From NCBI GenBank assembly GCA_046538105.1, contig JBKHJO010000020.1:1-42612 (forward strand): 42,612 nt of DNA. The letters run 5' to 3'. Under the pieces are notes generated by a model. That model did no database searches, was not told where the DNA came from, and saw nothing but the letters and a program-made list of their open reading frames with translations. The translations under genes were made by a program, and so were the position numbers. Numbering within the stretch: the stretch's first letter is position 1; every line of letters begins with the position of its first letter. Below, in pieces: positions 42,001 through 42,612 of this stretch. This DNA is from JAWLEV01 sp046538105 (GTDB lineage: Bacteria > Chloroflexota > Anaerolineae > UBA1429).

Positions 42001-42331
42001 AGGAACCCCACAGGCTGATGCGGGGGATCACGGAGGTGATGGTGGTCAGCACATATACCAGGGATAACAGGGTTGTGGGCAGCACCAGGGGCATGCCCCA
42101 GAGACGCACAGAGTCCTTTTCCGGCGCATTCCTCTGGCCCAGGGTTTCCTCGGCCCATCTGATGAGCCAGGCCACGGCCATGAGGGTGGCGATGGTGCGC
42201 AGGAGGCTCAGTTTATCGGGCTCAAAGACGCGGCTGGAATAGACGTTGAAAAATAGGGGGACGACGATGAGGGCCAGCAACCATCCCGCTTCTATGACTT
42301 TGTCACAGAATGTGCTGACCTTTGTTCTCAT
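39098..42331 (-). CDS. O-antigen ligase (Wzy_C) fused to TPR repeats
   Basis: A 1077-residue protein. Residues about 10-480 hold a dozen or more membrane helices with an O-antigen ligase core. The conserved Arg is in GKVRVLIWEGAVEM and the GYGPESM loop follows; the catalytic-region His is in SPDRSHNETFDALV near residue 415. More membrane helices continue to about 760, and a C-terminal soluble part (about 780-1060) carries at least five TPR units, e.g. AIYFYERAIDVAPREDHYYL, ALQYYEEAAELSPHNAQIYN and ALSYAQRALEAAPQEEKQ. It probably ligates or polymerises surface glycan outside the membrane, with TPRs for partner binding. ATG at 42331 (GGATGGAGC upstream) fits the first membrane helix better than the longer frame. 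Confidence 0.9.
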   Translation of the reverse strand: MRTKVSTFCDKVIEAGWLLALIVVPLFFNVYSSRVFEPDKLSLLRTIATLMAVAWLIRWAEETLGQRNAPEKDSVRLWGMPLVLPTTLLSLVYVLTTITSVIPRISLWGSYQRFQGTYTTLSYIVIFFLMLQTLRHVQQLRRLVTMAILTSFPIALYGLLQHYGLDPLPWGGNVARRVASHMGNAIFISAYLIMIAPLALARVIHFQHTAFHRADARTRTTFTLLLALALLLHSWVWFALGFGRGLITGVLLLILCALMAAYLKRRAAPFLLMGAYGIILSAQLVCILFSQSRGPLLGIAGGLFFFGLLYAFLHRHRTATAVLVGVAVAVLLFLIIINVPSSPLAGVRDLPYVGRLGRVFEVQEGTGKVRVLIWEGAVEMIAADPLRTVIGYGPESMYVAYNPFYPPELAHYEKRNASPDRSHNETFDALVTTGLVGFLVYMFLFTNIFYYGLRWMGLIRGTSERRLFVGCGIAGGALGLLVPLIVDGSLRFAGVGLPMGFIAAVSAYVTVQALSGRARRPDTNVRPQDRWRALLLIALFASTVAHFVEIHFGIAIAATRTYFWTYTAIFALLGQDLISGVTTDAIGASAKHGTADHRNARSRQPRGLRTDSLSTQRIALGLLIGFILITMAWDYTTNPLSSGDPLEVLITSLTTMTAKGARGETSLGIFWLGVATFIISTSIAALELAMHHREDPDLDGLLSSLGIIGGIAAAMGLVFALIHAARLGPGIEVSNLIYEFYVVTGLVWLILGITSYMGSPRPSTTVQGTLVFLYPILLIACLFFVDARNIRPIKADSLYKQGLKYDSAGSWDEAIYFYERAIDVAPREDHYYLFQGRALMEKGKRVEAPEQRDAYLLKSLESLERARELNPLNTDHTANLARLHRTWAEMEDNQKAREEKLQRALQYYEEAAELSPHNAQIYNEWGLIYYLLEEYDKALQKYQTSRTLDDEFLQTYMLMGDVYTARQQWDRVVETYKRAVAIEPKFTQGWSALAYAYSQMGEWEKAIQANTEVLTVAPQDYGTLKNVAILYDKWGRPTQALSYAQRALEAAPQEEKQTMESFIRNLQADDTVKENEE

Positions 42332-42403
42332 GCTCCATCCTCTCGCAGATAATAGCCGAACATCACAAATGATGTTACCGCAGCAGGCACGTGAAGGCAA
42401 ATG

Positions 42404-42484
42404 GGGATATGGCTGCGCCATATCCCTGGCAGAATCGCAAAGCGATTCTGCGCGTTACGTTTTTCTCCCACGCGTGTGGGAGAA
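42404..42484. repeat. Cluster of three perfect hairpins, REP-like intergenic element
   Basis: Three adjacent palindromes occupy 81 bp: GGGATATGGC/GCCATATCCC (42404-42426), GCAGAATCGC/GCGATTCTGC (42429-42451) and TTCTCCCAC/GTGGGAGAA (42463-42484, with GCGT at its centre). The third and the following AGAAGGTGGAGCGCGGAGTAA look like widespread intergenic palindromic repeats. They lie behind the start of the O-antigen ligase gene. The rest of 42332-42612 holds no recognisable gene, and no promoter for the ligase gene was found. Confidence 0.6.
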
Positions 42485-42612
42485 GGTGGAGCGCGGAGTA
42501 ACGGTCCGCCCTATGGGGGCTAGTTGGGGATGGGAGCGGCGATGGGGATTTTCGCCCCGCCGTAAACAGGCGGTGCTGGGTGGGTTGGCGCGTGTGGGGC
42601 CTCGTTGGGCGG

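Noticed and set aside
1..42612. CRISPR arrays, insertion sequences, prophage genes or toxin-antitoxin pairs
   Set aside because: No regularly spaced direct repeats, transposase, integrase, phage structural or toxin-like genes were seen on either strand.

Overview
The window is one bacterial chromosomal segment of moderately high GC content with dense coding, no insertion sequences and no CRISPR array. Several traits point to a Chloroflexota-like (Anaerolineae-type) organism: a complete LysW-carrier lysine operon, many Gfo/Idh/MocA dehydrogenases with SMP-30, enolase-superfamily and UroD-like enzymes, and a very large O-antigen-ligase/TPR protein. This placement is inferred from gene content alone; Deinococcota and Armatimonadota-like lineages also use LysW. 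At least nine sites match a sigma-70 promoter closely (TTGNNN, 16-17 bp, TANNNT), so the housekeeping consensus looks conventional.

Layout. 1-4.7 kb: a tRNA-Glu on the minus strand, divergent from a MarR regulator that heads an operon encoding a heterodimeric ABC exporter with one degenerate ATP site. 4.7-11.5 kb: a sugar-catabolism block (SMP-30 lactonase, two Gfo/Idh dehydrogenases, a sulfatase, a DUF5060/DUF4038-type glycosidase) that also holds two gene remnants, an enolase-superfamily C-terminus and an internally deleted UroD-family gene. 11.8-16.3 kb: a secreted VIT/vWA protein, a DUF1461-type membrane protein, an Rrf2 regulator with three cysteines, and a nitroreductase. 16.4-21.3 kb: an operon of Gfo/Idh dehydrogenase, LCAT-like lipase/acyltransferase, O-methyltransferase and homodimer-type ABC exporter, closed by a strong terminator. 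21.4-23.1 kb: a cold-shock gene with a terminator in its own leader, divergent from an enolase-superfamily dehydratase.

23.1-32.6 kb is the centrepiece: ten tightly packed genes (lysW, homocitrate synthase, homoaconitase large and small subunits, homoisocitrate dehydrogenase, lysX, lysY, lysZ, lysJ, lysK) covering 2-oxoglutarate to lysine by the LysW-mediated alpha-aminoadipate route, apart from the 2-aminoadipate aminotransferase. Upstream lies a complete attenuator: promoter, a 24-codon leader peptide with three Lys codons within six codons, an antiterminator strand ending next to the leader stop codon, and an intrinsic terminator whose loop is perfectly complementary to that strand.

32.6-42.4 kb is all on the minus strand: an Mrp/NBP35 Fe-S carrier ATPase, then a UroD-family methyltransferase-like gene, DsrE-like protein, Gfo/Idh dehydrogenase and FAD amine-oxidase-like protein that look like one transcription unit, then a WecA/TagO-type glycan-initiating transferase downstream of the O-antigen ligase/TPR gene. 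The window ends in a cluster of three back-to-back perfect hairpins that look like an intergenic repeat.
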